Shown here one piece after another: positions 11,314 to 23,994 of a DNA stretch of 64,000 nucleotides. Within the stretch, counting starts at the first letter, position 1. Every line of letters begins with the position of its first letter. The stretch lies in contig CM027383.1 of assembly GCA_015680905.1 (NCBI GenBank), positions 92,268,001 through 92,332,000 of the forward strand, written 5' to 3'. The DNA is from Coptis chinensis. Lineage: Eukaryota; Streptophyta; Magnoliopsida; Ranunculales; Ranunculaceae. The notes under the pieces are model-generated. The model searched no databases, was not told the DNA's origin, and saw only the letters and a program-made list of their open reading frames with translations. The position numbers and the translations under genes are program-made.

Positions 11314-14300
11314 GTGGTTGATAACAAAGTAACTATGCCTATAGTTACCCCATCAGTACTCCCTACACCGGATATCGAACTAGATACCAAAATAGAAACT
11401 GAAGAGCCTACCACTGTAGAGGTACCAGTTAAACCACAAACTAAGAAACAGAAAGCCAAGGTTACACATCAAGTCGAGCCATATGCTAAATATAGAGCGA
11501 AACCACCGTTCCCTCAGAAATTAGCCATGCTAACCAGGGATACAAACTTTGAGGAGATTAGGAACGTTTTCAAAAATTTAACGATAAACCTTCTTTTTCT
11601 CGAAGCTATTAAAAAGCTACCTAACCACGCTAAGTTTCTTAAAGAGTTGTGCATTACTAGGCGTAAGACCAATATACCTAAAGACACCTTTCTAACTGAA
11701 CAGTTCCCAACTTTATCCGAAAATAATGGAATTGTTAAGTACAAGGACCCTAGTCGTCCTACTGTAAAATGTACCTTAGGAGAATCCCACACGATGACCG
11801 CTTTATTAGACTTGGGGGCGAGTGTTAACTTACTCCCGTTTTATTTGTATAAACAAATAAGTCTACAAGAAATGCAACCTACAAAAATGATGTTGCAGGT
11901 TAGCGCATTGTGTCTATAAAGTATCCTAAGGGTGTAGTGGAAAACGTGCTTGTTAAGGTTCAGGATTTCTACTATCCTGCAGATTTTGTTATCCTCGATA
12001 CAGAAGTCGCTAACGACTCTGTACCGATCATCTTAGGACGCCCCTTCTTGGCAACTGCTAATGCGCTTATAAATTGTCGCGATGGTAAGATGTCCTTATC
12101 TTTTGGCCATCTTTCTGTTGAGGTAAATGTTTTTAAAATGATGAAACAGTTACCAGAATCGTCTATAGATGGGGAGGTTAGCATGATTGAGAGCTTAGCT
12201 CAAGATTATTTTAACAACACGTTTCCCGAAAACCATATGTATAAATTTCTTTCTTTTGGAACTTCAGATTTTGTAAATGACTCCTACTTAGAGGAAGTCA
12301 ACACCATCCTTGAGTCCACACCAATTATAGACCCTTCGGTTGCTCCATATACTGAGTATGAAGACTTGCTACCTAAGCAAGTATTCATTATACAAAATGG
12401 AGACCCTGATGAAACATCTATTGACATTCCTTCCACCCCAGTGCTTAAACCTCTTCCCCCGAAGTTAAAATATATTCAACTTGATCCAGATGATAGCCAT
12501 CCGGTAATTATATCTTCTCTGTTATCTAAGGATGAAGAGACACGTTTAATTTGGGTGATTAGGGAACATCGGTTTGCGATTGGTTGGTCCCTAGCCGACA
12601 TTAAGGGAATTGACCCTAATGTTTGCACTCATCGCATCCATTTGGAGGATAACGCGAAGACTTCTCGCATGAACCTCAAAGATCGTCGAACCCTGCCATG
12701 AAAGAGGTGGTTAGGGAAGAAGTCTTACGATTACTCGATGGCGGGTATAATATACCCAATCTCGATAGCGAATGGGTAAGCCCCATTCATGTAGTTCCTA
12801 AGAAATCGGAGTTACCATGGTACGTAGCGGAAGGGTGACTATGTTGTCACACAAGGTCCTATGAAATGGAGAATCAGTATTGATTCTGAGGGCGTTTAAA
12901 TGCTATGACACGAAAGGATCACTTTCCTTTACCTTTTATAGATCGGATGCTCGAGCGCCTAGCTGGTCATGCTTTTATTGTTTTACGGATGGCTACTTTC
13001 GGGGCTATTTTCAGATTATTATTGATATTGATGACCAAGAAAAAGACTACCTTCACATGTCCCTTTGGAGCGTATGTTTATAAGCGAATGCCTTTTGGCC
13101 TTTGTAATGCTCTTGGTACCTTCGGTGATTGTATGCTTCATATATTTAGTGACATGGTAGAGCTTTATGGAAGTTTTCATGGATGATTTTTCTATCTATG
13201 GAGACTCCTTCATAGGCTGCTTGTCTAACCCGTCTAAGGTTTTGACACGGTGTGAAAAAGAGCCTCGTTTTTAAAGTGGGAAAAGTGTCATTTCATGGTG
13301 AAAAGGGCATAGTACTAGGTTACATTGTATCTAGTGATGGCATCAAGTAGATAAGGCCAAACTAGATAAGATACCGACTCTACCTAAAACCACGGATTTG
13401 TCCAGGTGATATTAGAGCCTTTCTAGGCCATGCGAGGTTTTATAGGTGTTTTATTAAAGATTTCTCGAAAATAGCTAGGCCTTTAACTAATCTGCTTTTA
13501 AAGGATGCAATCTTTGATTTTAATTTTAAGCGTAAAGCAGGCTTTTGAAACTTTAAAAAGCCTCTAACCTCTACACCAATTATCTGACCTCCCGATTGGT
13601 CTAAACCTTTCGAACTCATGTGTGATGCTAGTGATTATCACGGTTGGTCTTTGTCTTAGGACATAAACTAGATAATAAGTCCACTGTTATTTATTATGTT
13701 AGTAAAACCTTAAACAATGCTCAACGGAATTATTCAACTACTGAAAAGAATTCTTAGTTTGTCATTTATGCTTTAGATAAGTTTAGTCTTTATTTGGTTG
13801 GCTCTAAAACTTTAGTTTACACGGACCATCACGAGTTCTTAAGTACCTTCTTGCAAAGAAGGATGCTAAGCAAGATTAATCCGATGGATCCTTCTCCCGC
13901 AAAGAGTTCACATTAGAAATAAAAGGAAAAAGAGGGGTCGAAAACGTAGTTGCCGACCACTTATCTAGACTTACAAACGGCGATAATAGTAATTACGAGT
14001 CCATCTTGGACTTTTTCCGATGAGCATCTCAGTATGCTATTTTTCAGCACCATGGTATCGACATTGTAAATTATTTAGCGGCTGATGTTATGCCTTAGAA
14101 TTGGTTAAGAAATGAGCGTAAGAAGTTCTTGGCGAGTTAAGTTATACTACTTGGGATGAGCCCTACCTTTTTAAGTATTATGCGGATCAGATTATTCGTT
14201 GATTTGCATTCCTAGGGGGAATATAATGAAGTTCTATCGTTACGCCATGACAAAAGTGTGGTGGCCATTTTAGTGGAATGAAAACAGCCGCTAAAGTTCT

Positions 14301-15350
14301 TCAATGTGGATTTTATTGGCCTACCCTTTTTAAGGATGCCCAAGTGCATTGCAAGACGTGTATTCGTTGCCAACAACTTGGGCGAATCACGAAGTGTAAT
14401 ATGATGCCATTAAATCCAATCTTGATAGTAGAAATTTTTGACGTTTGGGGTATTGATTTCATGGGTCCCTTCCCTGTTTTCCACGGTTTCATTTATATTC
14501 TAGTTGCCGTGGACTACGAGTCTAAATGGATAGAGGCCATGACTTGCCGTAGCAATGACCATAATACAGTTGTATTTTTTATTAAGGAGTATATTTTCTG
14601 TCTTTTTGGCATTCCTAAAGCCATCATTAGTGATGGTGGAACACATTTTTGCAACAGAGTTGTTGCATCTCTAGTGAAAAAGTATGGAGTTACACACAAG
14701 GTAGCAACTCCTTATCATCCACAAACTAGCGGACAAGTAGAAATTTCTAATAGGGAAATCAAAAAGATTTTAGAAACAACTGTAAACCCTGATAGGGAAA
14801 GCGGGGTTGAAGCGTCTATCGGATGCCTTATGGGCGTATGGGACGGCTTTCAAAACTCCTATAGGTATGTCTCTCCCTTTAGACTTGTATTTGGGAAACC
14901 ATATCATTTGCTGTTGAATTAGAGCACCGCCGTGCTCGTGGGCTATAAAAGCCTTAACTTCAATATTGATAAAGGCGGGTGTCAAACGAAGTTGCAATTG
15001 AATGAGCTTGAAGAAATCCGTAGCGATTCTTTACGATCTCTCATGAAAGATTATAAAGCTAACATGAAGCGTGTTCATGATAAGCAAATCTTGCGCCAAA
15101 GAGTTTGTGGTCGGTCAAAAGGTCTTGCTTTTACAACTCCTGTCTATATATATTTTCCGTGGAAACTAAAAACCCGTTAGTGCGGTCCTTTTAAGTTCTT
15201 GAAGTCACCCCTTACGAGGCAATCACCTTGGTAAATCCCACGGACAACAGTACCTTTCAAGTTAATGGTCAACGGTTAAAACATTTTCACGAACTTCTAT
15301 CCCCTAATGTAGAGGAAGTCCTTTTACAGGACCCTGTCTATGAGGATTGA
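11314..15350 (+). pseudogene. Athila pol region: protease, RT, RNase H, integrase (fossil)
   Basis: Domains appear in the usual gypsy order. The aspartic protease motif ALLDLGASVNLLP is near 11800-11840. RT landmarks lie at about 12700-13220, including YKRMPFGLCNA. RNase H-like sequence follows at about 13600-13980. The integrase is the longest clean block (14278-14922): zinc-finger CIRCQQ, catalytic-core landmarks [18 protein letters not shown] and [12 protein letters not shown]. The region ends near 15350 in an acidic tail (SPNVEEVLLQDP). It is heavily broken, on the order of a dozen or more interruptions. Confidence 0.85.
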
Positions 15351-16367
15351 CCTTTCTCATTTGGTGTACTTCCTTTCACTTCCATATAGTGGTAAGTGCA
15401 CCATTCAGGTAACCGGGCCCTCCCTATGGGTGTGTGGTACGTAAAAATCTTTGGATCCTAAGTCCACGTTTTCACATAATTCCGTTTTTCCACTTTTGCA
15501 TGTTTTCTCAGTTTTTGAGTCATGTTCCTCTATGGGGTGAATTATGTATTTATTGTTTTTCGTGTTTCTTATAATAAACTAATAAATAAAAAATAAAAAA
15601 AAAATTCTAAAATCATAGAAATAGCAATCCAACAAGTCTTGGGAATCTGACTTTAAACGACCCACGTTTAAAACAAATTTTGTGTTTAAAAATTTGTTTG
15701 GGGGTGGGCAGTCGGTCTTTCCATCCGGATTGTTCGAACTTTCCATTTGTGTTGCTTAGGCCCATTAGTTGTAGTTCATTGGGGTTGACGTTATCTAACA
15801 CTTAGATTTCCTTCGTTCGCATAACTTACATCACTTACGCACTTTGAGGCCTTTTCCACCTTCTTATACGTCACCTATGGTTGGAATTGAGTGTTTTATG
15901 GATCATTGGATTGGAAATTCTCTACTGATCATTTCCATAACTCATTCGCCAAAATCGGACCAGTAACGAAGCGGCAAATTGAATTGGAAATTGCACAAAA
16001 TATCGAAAAATATTCAAAAAATTTGAATTGGGCTTGGGCCCAACTCGTGCGCACTGGCAGCGCACATGCCCCCCCCTTTGTTTCCACAAATAGTATCGCG
16101 TTTCTAATCCCATCACCGCCATTAACAAAGTTTCAACCTACCAAATAAAAAAAAAAAAAAAAAGAAAACCTAACTACACCCACGCCAAACAGTTAAACCA
16201 AATTGAAATCTTCTCCAAACCATTACTACCACCAACCCCAACAATTTTAAAACTCCGAAAATAGCCACCAATTCAAGCTTCAACCTGCCACCGTACCCAC
16301 CATCGCCACCACCGTTGTTTTTAGTTATTTTACATCAAACTCGCCTCCTCCACCGTCTACAAAACCA
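15351..16367 (+). other. Athila spacer after pol
   Basis: Non-coding spacer of about 1 kb. It contains a G-rich purine module TGTTTGGGGGTGGGC at 15695-15709, resembling the one before the 3' LTR, and an A-run at 16144-16163. No domain was seen in its short ORFs. Confidence 0.5.
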
Positions 16368-17499
16368 TTGGTTGTTTCAAAAACTTTAATGGCGCTACGA
16401 CGAAGAATTTTGCCGGAGCACGCGTTTGCTGCCGACCGCTTCGCGCCATTTTACGATGCGGAGATGATTAGGAGAAATTGGAATGGACTGTGGTACTCGA
16501 CTGAGGAGTTCTATCACTATGATTTGGTAGAACAGTTTTATAAGAAGCGAGAATTGGAGGGAGATAGAATTTTCATTAAGGTAGCAGGAACGAGGAGGGA
16601 AGTAATGAGACAGTTGTTGGCTGAGCTGTTAGAAATTATGCCTGAAAGCAACCTAGAAACGACCATTCGGGAATCGATATCTTTGGAGTTCCCGCTTTGA
16701 TGAAAGATCGCCGTGGAGGGTGAATACAATCCGAGATCTCATTCGTCCGCCGATCACCTCGAGAACCAATCAACCGGGTTGTAGCTCGGTGGATTGGTAG
16801 GAACGCCCCGGGGAAAGACAAAGTCAGCGATATCGGTGCGCAATATGCGACGTTCGGATTTTGCAAGCGAATAAGTATAATTTCTGCATCCTCGATTTAA
16901 TTTTTAATGTGATTAGAGGAGTGGGAAAGAGCATGGCGCCGCTTCCCGCATTGATCACTAAGATCATGCTCTCATTTAGAGCTGTCGCAAAATCTGCTCC
17001 TATTAAGATCAAATTGCATTCTAATGCAAGTATCTATACGGATTGCATCCAAGAGACTTGGCCGTTGTCTGAAGGAAATGTGGTTGAGTCGGAGGATGAA
17101 AGGGAGGATATGACATGTCTGGATGACGATGAATTAGATAGTTGTAGTTCTAATTTAGAACGCATGCAAGTGTTGCAAACTGGCTTGCGTTGCGTTTATG
17201 GTATTTGTGAAGATATCCGAGATAGACAGATTGTAGTTTGAAATAAACAAACGAACCTTCAGACGAGAGTTGAAATGCTCGAAAGGGGTCAAGAAGATAT
17301 CTTGTCTAACATGGAGACTATCCACCAGCATCACCAAGCCCAGTATGCATTACTCAGGACTGAGATGGAAGCACAACGCTTGTTCCGAATAGAGATGCTA
17401 CGACGCATGCCACCCGTGGAGGATTCTGTTTCAGCCGAGTCTGAGAGGCATGAGCGTCGTCGCCGAAGGACAGATGGCTCAAGCCATTCTTCATCCTAG
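16368..17499 (+). pseudogene. Athila extra ORF A downstream of pol (fossil)
   Basis: A coding-like region in the position where Athila elements carry an additional ORF (sometimes called env-like). The first part contains FAADRFAPFYDAEMIRR and FYHYDLVEQFY, resembling the putative plant transposon protein domain seen in other plant retroelements (from memory, not searched). The last part (17275-17499) is rich in Met, Gln and Glu, looks coiled-coil, and ends in a basic run (RHERRRRRTDGSSHSSS). No signal peptide or convincing transmembrane segment was seen, so an envelope role is not supported. Broken in several places. Confidence 0.5.
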
Positions 17500-17719
17500 G
17501 ACCAATCTCCATCTCAGGGTCCATCTTCATCACATGGCTAGGTGTTCACCATCAGTTGTGTTCGCTGTTATTTCATTATTTTTATTGTTTTATTAGTTGG
17601 ATTTTAATTCAGTTGTTAAATTTAAATATTAATGTGTTTGTTTTATGTTGTTTGGATTTAAGTTTTAGTTTTAATATAATTGGTTATTTTCAAATTGTGC
17701 GTGTTTTTATCATTAATCC

Positions 17720-17750
17720 CACCTTCCCGAATTGTTTGGGGGTGGTAATA
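17720..17750 (+). other. Internal polypurine-like module
   Basis: GAATTGTTTGGGGGTGGT follows ORF A and resembles the module before the 3' LTR. It may act as a central polypurine tract, or may be a remnant of element modularity. Confidence 0.35.
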
Positions 17751-18389
17751 TTTATACCGAGCATAATTCGTTATATGATCATCTTCTGTAAGGTTGTCTT
17801 GGAGTAAAGGTTGAGAATTTGGCCGATATCGGCATATCTATGATTATGTGTGGTGGTAGCATGAAACCTAGGAGAGTTTAGAACTTACTATTCTAAATCC
17901 AGTATAAAAGATACCAAGGTTGTTATAAAATAAAAAATATGGTTTGTTTCCATTTTCGGGTTTGGAAATTTCCTATTTCCGGAAATTGCCTTAAACAATT
18001 TGGCAACTTGCCAATTCGTTTTGCAAGCTCAGAACCTATTTAAACTCCCTTCATTCTACACTCACAAACCACACTACACCCCACCATCATCCCTCACCTT
18101 TCACTCCAAGCTTTTCCTTCTTTTTCCTCTTAAACTTCGTTTTCAAAGATTCTACTTACGGCGCACTCGCCCTAGACACCTTGTCGCCGAATTTTACTTC
18201 GAGGCGCTTTTCGGCTTAAAACTTGTAACTCCTAAAACGAAAGCGACTTCGGCATCAAACACTGTAACTCCAAAACACTCGAGCACTGCTTACTCTAAAA
18301 GGCGACCACCTCACGCCGCCCTCAGTAAAACGAAAATTTCCAATTTTCTGAGGGTTGTTCCAGGATTTTTGGAGGTGTTCAAAAGAGTA

Positions 18390-19150
18390 GTTGAGATGAC
18401 ATCTCCTATAGTCATACCTGAACAATCTTTCGAAGACGTGTTGGGAACCGAGACCTATGGACATTGGTTCCGAAACAGGATCCTGTAGTTAGGATGGTGC
18501 CATCTACTGGTAAGTGATGACGATTCATATTCAGCACAGCTTATTGCTTATTTCTACGACCACGTTAGTTTCTATTGTAATCAGGATGGAGAACAAGAAT
18601 TCTCCGTCGTAGTCGATGACACGACACTAGAATTCAATAAATATGTGGTAGCTTTAGTTTCAGGATTTCCAATACCTGATCCTGTTCACACATGGGGATA
18701 TATGATCGATAATGCATACCTTTATGATTATATATATTTCCATGAGTATTATGGGGAGGGTATTTGAGTAATGGACCGTGGGCTTATATAACATTGCCCT
18801 TGGTAGCTGTCCCTAAATGTAGGCACCACCATGTTATTCATCCCGATGAATATTTTAGGGAATGGCGGTTCACCTACAAAAAGCGATCTTGTTGGTGACA
18901 TTTTCCTCGCTTTGAGGGACGCCACCGATATGACATTCCCCGAAGTTTTAGTCGCTAGTGTTAAGAGAGCCCAAAGCATGAGGCGAAGTATCTTCTTATG
19001 CCTGTTTTGGTAAGCCGCATCATCGCGTAGTTGTTTACTGTCATTACGTGCCCAATTCACAGATTGGAAAAGGGTTGAAGTCATGAGACCCACCAATTGG
19101 GTGGTTAAGCTCATTGGGAATTATGACTTGGGCGGGATGGCGGTGCGAGC
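18390..19150 (+). pseudogene. Athila extra ORF B (fossil)
   Basis: A second coding-like region starting MTSPIVIPEQSFEDVLG. It has acidic, ordered-looking segments such as DDTTLEFNKYVVALVSGFP and DLVGDIFLALRDATDMTF near 18890-18950. It follows a stretch (17940-18150) with a TATA-like CTATTTAAAC and a pyrimidine-rich leader. Its relation to ORF A is unclear: it may be the C-terminal continuation of the same product or a part of a second element. No function is assigned. Broken. Confidence 0.4.
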
Positions 19151-19199
19151 CTCATTTGTTAAGCCATTACATCCCTATCGGACATTATAACACTTAATG

Positions 19200-21085
19200 A
19201 GGCTAGCATTAGTAGATGATAAATGGCGGCAAGCTTGGCAAGTTATAATGGCTTGGCGGGGATGCGAAGGAACCTCATCTCTTTGATGAGGAGGAGGATG
19301 CTTAAAGCGGAAGATAAGGTAAGTTTTTAGTTTTGTTATTATGCCGCTTATGTCCCGGGCAATTTAATTACATTAACCCCATAATGGGTGGAACTCTTAT
19401 AGAGTTGCATCAGTTTTTTTATTTCCTATATTAGTATGTTCTAACCTTGTTTTGTAGATGTTCCAGAATTTCAACGCGTTTCCATGGTATTTTTCTACCC
19501 TCTTTATTTAAATGCTTTGAGGACAAAGCATGCTTCTTGTTTGGGGGCATAGAAACGTGTAATTAAGGCATCTGTTAAGATATAGATATGTATAATATGC
19601 ATTTGTTTTCAAGTTAAAAATTTCAAAAATATATATAAATAAGTTTATGCTATACACTTAGGAAAATTGGTATTGTTTTCTTTCTCTATGCTCTTAACAA
19701 TCTAGAAGTCTCACGTAGCTTTTGCATCAAAATAATTGTTAGAAACTTAGGTTAATATGTAGGTAATAATCTTTGCATCTATCTATAAATATATTACATG
19801 AGTATCTATGATTGTTAGCGATTAAGAAGTTTCAAATCTAGGCTAGAGTACTTATTCTACAAATCTGTGAGAATATAGCCTAAAGCCTTATATAATGTTT
19901 AAACATTTGAGAAATGACACAAGGGAGAAGTAAAATCCGGATAGAGAAATCACACGTCCACTTGCTTGATCACTATGTCATATCCTAAGCGAGAATTTAG
20001 GCCATCTTTGGATCGATATAGCCAAAAATTCAAACCTATGAATTATTTTCCGCTAGTCGCCCCTCTGAGCCTTTCTTTAGCCTTCCATAAACCACAATTC
20101 CTTTACCCTGTTACAAAAACAAAACAAAATAAAAAATTCAACTTAACCAATCTAGAATAAGTCTGAGAATAGAATGAGTGAAGAAAGAAGAAGAGAAAAA
20201 CCTGTGTAAACAAAAATTAGTTAGTTGCTTCAGAAAAAAAGAAAAGAAGTTTCCATCCAAGGAAAAGAAAAAGAAAAATAGAAATAAATAAAAACTTCAA
20301 AAATAGAATAAAAGGGAGTCAAAAGCCAAAGAAAATAAAAAGAAAAATATGGCTAAGGATGGAAACAAAGTAGAGAAGCAAAAGAAAATAACAAGGTTTT
20401 CTCTAAGTTACATAATATGAAGACTCTATTATCTCAGACTTGTCCTTTTGAATATCCATTTCCTTCCCTCTTAAACCATCTCCTAATCCCCACAATACCT
20501 AATAAAGACCTCTAGCTCAATTAGGAATAGGTTAGTGTGATAGTAAGTGGCAGATGTGTTTGATCGACTCTGGCTTCCTTGTTTGTCATTGAGATTGTAA
20601 GATAAAGTGTGCCCACCGCATTAATCGGAGTAAGAAATAAACTTGATCGGAAAAATCGAGAGTGGTTTTGTCTTGACATTTATGTGAGGACCTACTTAAG
20701 GGCGCTATTTTTTTGAGTTTTGAAAAACGAACGCTAGGCATTTCATAGTATTACTCCACAGTATATATATTTGTATCATAGATGATTGATTATTATGCAT
20801 ATATTAGCTTAGGTTTTTGACTTGGTTATTCTTATTCATTTGCTAGTGAGATGTATAGATAGTTGAGACATGAATGAGGAAACAATAGTTTTATTTCTTA
20901 GTCGTTGTAGTATAGATGAAGTTTGTGAGTACCTTCACTGGAAAACTCTCACGAGGCTATAACTCGTCCACTAGGGAATTCCTAGTGGTTTAAGGACTTA
21001 TTGCATATGGTAAATGCAACACACTCAGCGAAACGAGAGTAGTTAGAACTCCATTTTTGGTCACTTATTCTAATTTCTCATATTT
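19200..21085 (+). other. Athila non-coding 3' tail
   Basis: About 1.9 kb without a recognisable coding domain. It includes a GAGGACAAAGCA...GTTTGGGGGCA module at 19519-19548 and a purine-rich block at about 20170-20400. Much of it aligns with the tail of the left Athila element (about 530-2060). The 20.4-kb tandem duplication starts inside it at 19578. Confidence 0.6.
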
Positions 21086-21121
21086 GCTTGAGGACAAACA
21101 AAATGCTGTTTGGGGGTGGTT
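21086..21121 (+). other. Polypurine-tract module before the 3' LTR
   Basis: GCTTGAGGACAAACAAA followed by TTTGGGGGTGG directly precedes the LTR start. This is the expected plus-strand primer site. Confidence 0.65.
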
Positions 21122-22540
21122 TGATAAGAGCCCAAAACTGTAGTTTTAACCCCTTAACAATCGTACTTTTAGACCAATTATGTGAATAATAAGTAAGAGT
21201 TAATCGACACACGTGTTTTTATCGTTCGGGCTTCAAAGTTCATTATGTGCAGAAATGTGCCACTTTAGCGAGATAAAGGAGAAAAGGTCGGTTGCTAAGG
21301 AGTTCTTTGATTAAAGGCCAATTTTCAAGAAGACAAATCCTCTGTAAAGCCCGGTCAAAAAATGAAAAGTCAAAGTCCACGCGGGCAGAAACAGTGCACA
21401 AAGTCAGCAGAACTTCCAAATACCATATCTTTTGACTCAGACCTCGGAATTGGGCCTATCTTACGTCGAAACGACCGGCTTGGAAAGATCTTTTCAATGG
21501 TTCAAGCCTTGACCCAATCAGAGGGCAGAAGTGGACAAAACATTTGTCGAAGCCAATTGCAGCTGAAGAGCCCATTTTGGACTAAAGAAATTAGGTTTTG
21601 GGCCTAATTCTCTGGCCCAAAACATGGCTCCAAGCCCATGCACGATTTTTGGATCTGAACATATAAAAACAAAAGCTTAGCTCTTTGTTAATGGTAGTTA
21701 GTTAGACCTAAAACTATAGATAATTCTAGATCTAGTTTTCATTAAATAAAAATTAAGTTTAGTTTAAATTCAATTCTTGTTTTAGATTAAACTCTTAGAA
21801 TCATTGTTCTTCATTAGTTTGATAAATAAAATAGTTAGTTTGTCAATTTCGATTTTTGTCATTTACCATTGTTTAGATCTAAATTCCTTTATTACTTGTT
21901 ATTAATTTCCTAGTTATTACCTAAGATTTCAATTATTGTTTAGATAAGTTGCATAAAGATAGAATTTTTATATGATGTCTAGTTTTAAATCAATGGGAAA
22001 TGATAGTAGTATGAATCAAGGCTAAACCTCCATTAGAGGGGTTGAAGAAGCTTTGATGACGCTTGATCCTTGTTAAACTTAGAAATCGTCGTGATAATTA
22101 TTCCACTCTAGAAACGATTAATTCACCATGAGAATGGGTTTAATCGCTCACATGCTAGTTATGAATTGATAGAAATGCCATGTATAATTAAGAATTAGAA
22201 TTACTATTTTGATATGCTAAGCATTCAATTTGGATCACGACGAGTCTTTGTTAGTAGGATTAAGTCGAGTTAAGATGGATTCAATTACCTTTAATTCTTT
22301 ATCTAGATTCAACCCCCTTAACATTCTATCATTTCGTTATTCGTAAGTTGTTAATTGAATTCACCTTGTAGTATAGAATTCCCCTCGTAAATCTCTCACT
22401 AGACTTAAGACCGATTAATTAGACTAAGAAATCATTCCATGCTAAAGAACTAGGAGTGGAACAAATTTGTTACTCCACTCTATTTCGATAGAATTGAGAA
22501 TAAAAAACTTGATAAATTAAGCTCGTATTTAAGTTTTAGT
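21122..22540 (+). repeat. 3' LTR of the Athila element
   Basis: Starts TGATAAGAGCCC and aligns with 7663 onward to AAGTTTTAGT at 22540, where different DNA begins. It is somewhat shorter than its partner LTR. The second-copy equivalent is 41611-43045. Confidence 0.85.
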
Positions 22541-23798
22541 GTGGTCACTGAACGACATTTCTCTGAATAATGAGTGGAATCACCACACCTGTTAAAGAGA
22601 TTTCTTTCCACTTACGGCCAAACCTACAAACCAACATATAAATCAATATCAATTACTCTAAATCAACAAACCATACTCAAAATCATAAACTAACAAACAC
22701 ATTTCGAGGATAATTAATTTCTGATGAATTGTAAATTACTGTAAATGCAATTTCATTACTGGAAATTTCTATCAAATATAGCTAGTCATATATTTTGTGT
22801 TCTAAATTTCATTACAGATAGGATTACTCATGCCAAGTTGGCAACTAAACATTTTGCAAGCACTGAAATCAATGTCAAAGCGTAATCACAAGTTGAAAAA
22901 GCAAGAAGCACTCACCTATTTTCATCTCCTCGTGGGCTAGTCACCTGAAATATTGAAGGCAAAGGTTATACCTCGTGTCACAAAATAGAGGGAAAAACAT
23001 AATTAATGATATGCATCAACTACACAAACGGGGGATTGTGGGAATACAAAATCACTCCAACAATTTAAATATGCTGCAGAAACCATGATACAATAATTGA
23101 TGCCTTGGTTCAAGTAGAATAACATCACTTGATAGAAATTAATTGATTGAAAATAAATAATAAATTCATTAAGTATACAACTATGAAGAACCCAGTCCTT
23201 GAGCCTTGTCATCATCGTTATCATCTTGAATGCATGATACTTTAGGCTTCCAACTTCCAAGTCAGAATTATCATTTGTTCCTCAAACCAAAAAGTAACGC
23301 TCTTCACAAAGTGTTTGAAACCACTAACACAGTAAAGGGATATCCACACAATTAACACTCTGCATCATCTTGGAGACGTGGTTCTTTAGATAGTTTATTT
23401 GTCAGCCTATCAAGACGCTATATACCCCCAAAATACCGAAAAAGAAAAAACCTTAAGAGGTCTTGAATCCTTTTAATCAAAGTATGTATATATATCATAA
23501 TTTTCAATTACAGTAAATTTACAGTAGAATGAGTAATTGTCAATTAGAAACTAAACATTGTTATGTTTCCAAACTCTTATAAGAAAAATTCACAAAAAAC
23601 GAAGTAAAATTTTGGTCATAATCGAAATTAATTACTGTCTATTAAGAGAGAGAGAGAAGTGGATCTCGATAATCACCTGATTTTGGAGAGTGAAGAGTGG
23701 TGGAGTCGCCTAGTTTTGGAATGGTGGAGAGAGGGTGGTGTATACTGATTTTGGAGAGAGAGTCAGTGGTTGAGTGAAAAAGATAATGTTTGGAAGAG
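22541..23798 (-). pseudogene. Captured host-gene-like segment inside the Mutator-like element
   Basis: On the minus strand this segment looks like the 5' part of a spliced gene. A pyrimidine-rich CTCTCTCTCT leader lies near 23645-23657. A 29-bp candidate exon at 22944-22916 is bounded by TTTCAG on one side and GTGAGT on the other. A second candidate acceptor, TTTGTAG, precedes 22623, after which one frame reads FGRKWKEISLTG. Long AT-rich stretches between them resemble introns. I could not identify the source gene; coding support is weak (23003-23260 is an intron-like ORF). Retained introns fit capture at the DNA level. The second copy is 43046-44303. Confidence 0.4.
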
Positions 23799-23994
23799 AG
23801 ATCGATCACATTTTTGGGAGAAAATGTTTTCTTTTTTGTTTCGGTCAAACTTTTATTCCAAAAATACCCTCCCTTATTTCCTCACTTAAAACTGGAGATT
23901 GCTAGAGAAAAGGATTTTATGTCACATCCGTTGGATTGGAATAGATAAAGGGTCGGGATTTGCTGTGCCTATAATGTGGCTACAGTACCTGTGG

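Larger units (their letters stand above)
7663..22540 (+). mobile_element. Athila-type Ty3/gypsy LTR retrotransposon (fossil)
   Basis: Order: 5' LTR 7663-9148, primer site 9151-9164, leader, gag about 9809-10883, pol (protease, RT, RNase H, integrase) to about 15350, two extra ORF regions (about 16370-17500 and 18390-19150), a long non-coding tail, polypurine module 21086-21121, and 3' LTR 21122-22540. The Athila family is suggested by the LTR ends, the tRNA-Asp-like primer site, the protease form DLGASVNLLP, and extra ORFs after pol. The element is broken, with many breaks (more than ten in pol alone). I counted roughly 20 differences over about 860 bp of the two LTRs, near 2-3 percent, suggesting an age of order 1-2 million years at usual plant rates. 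It lies in the Mutator-like element. Confidence 0.85.

Noticed and set aside
16368-17499. Retroviral-type envelope gene
   Set aside because: No signal peptide, cleavage site or transmembrane segment is visible; the position alone does not justify it.
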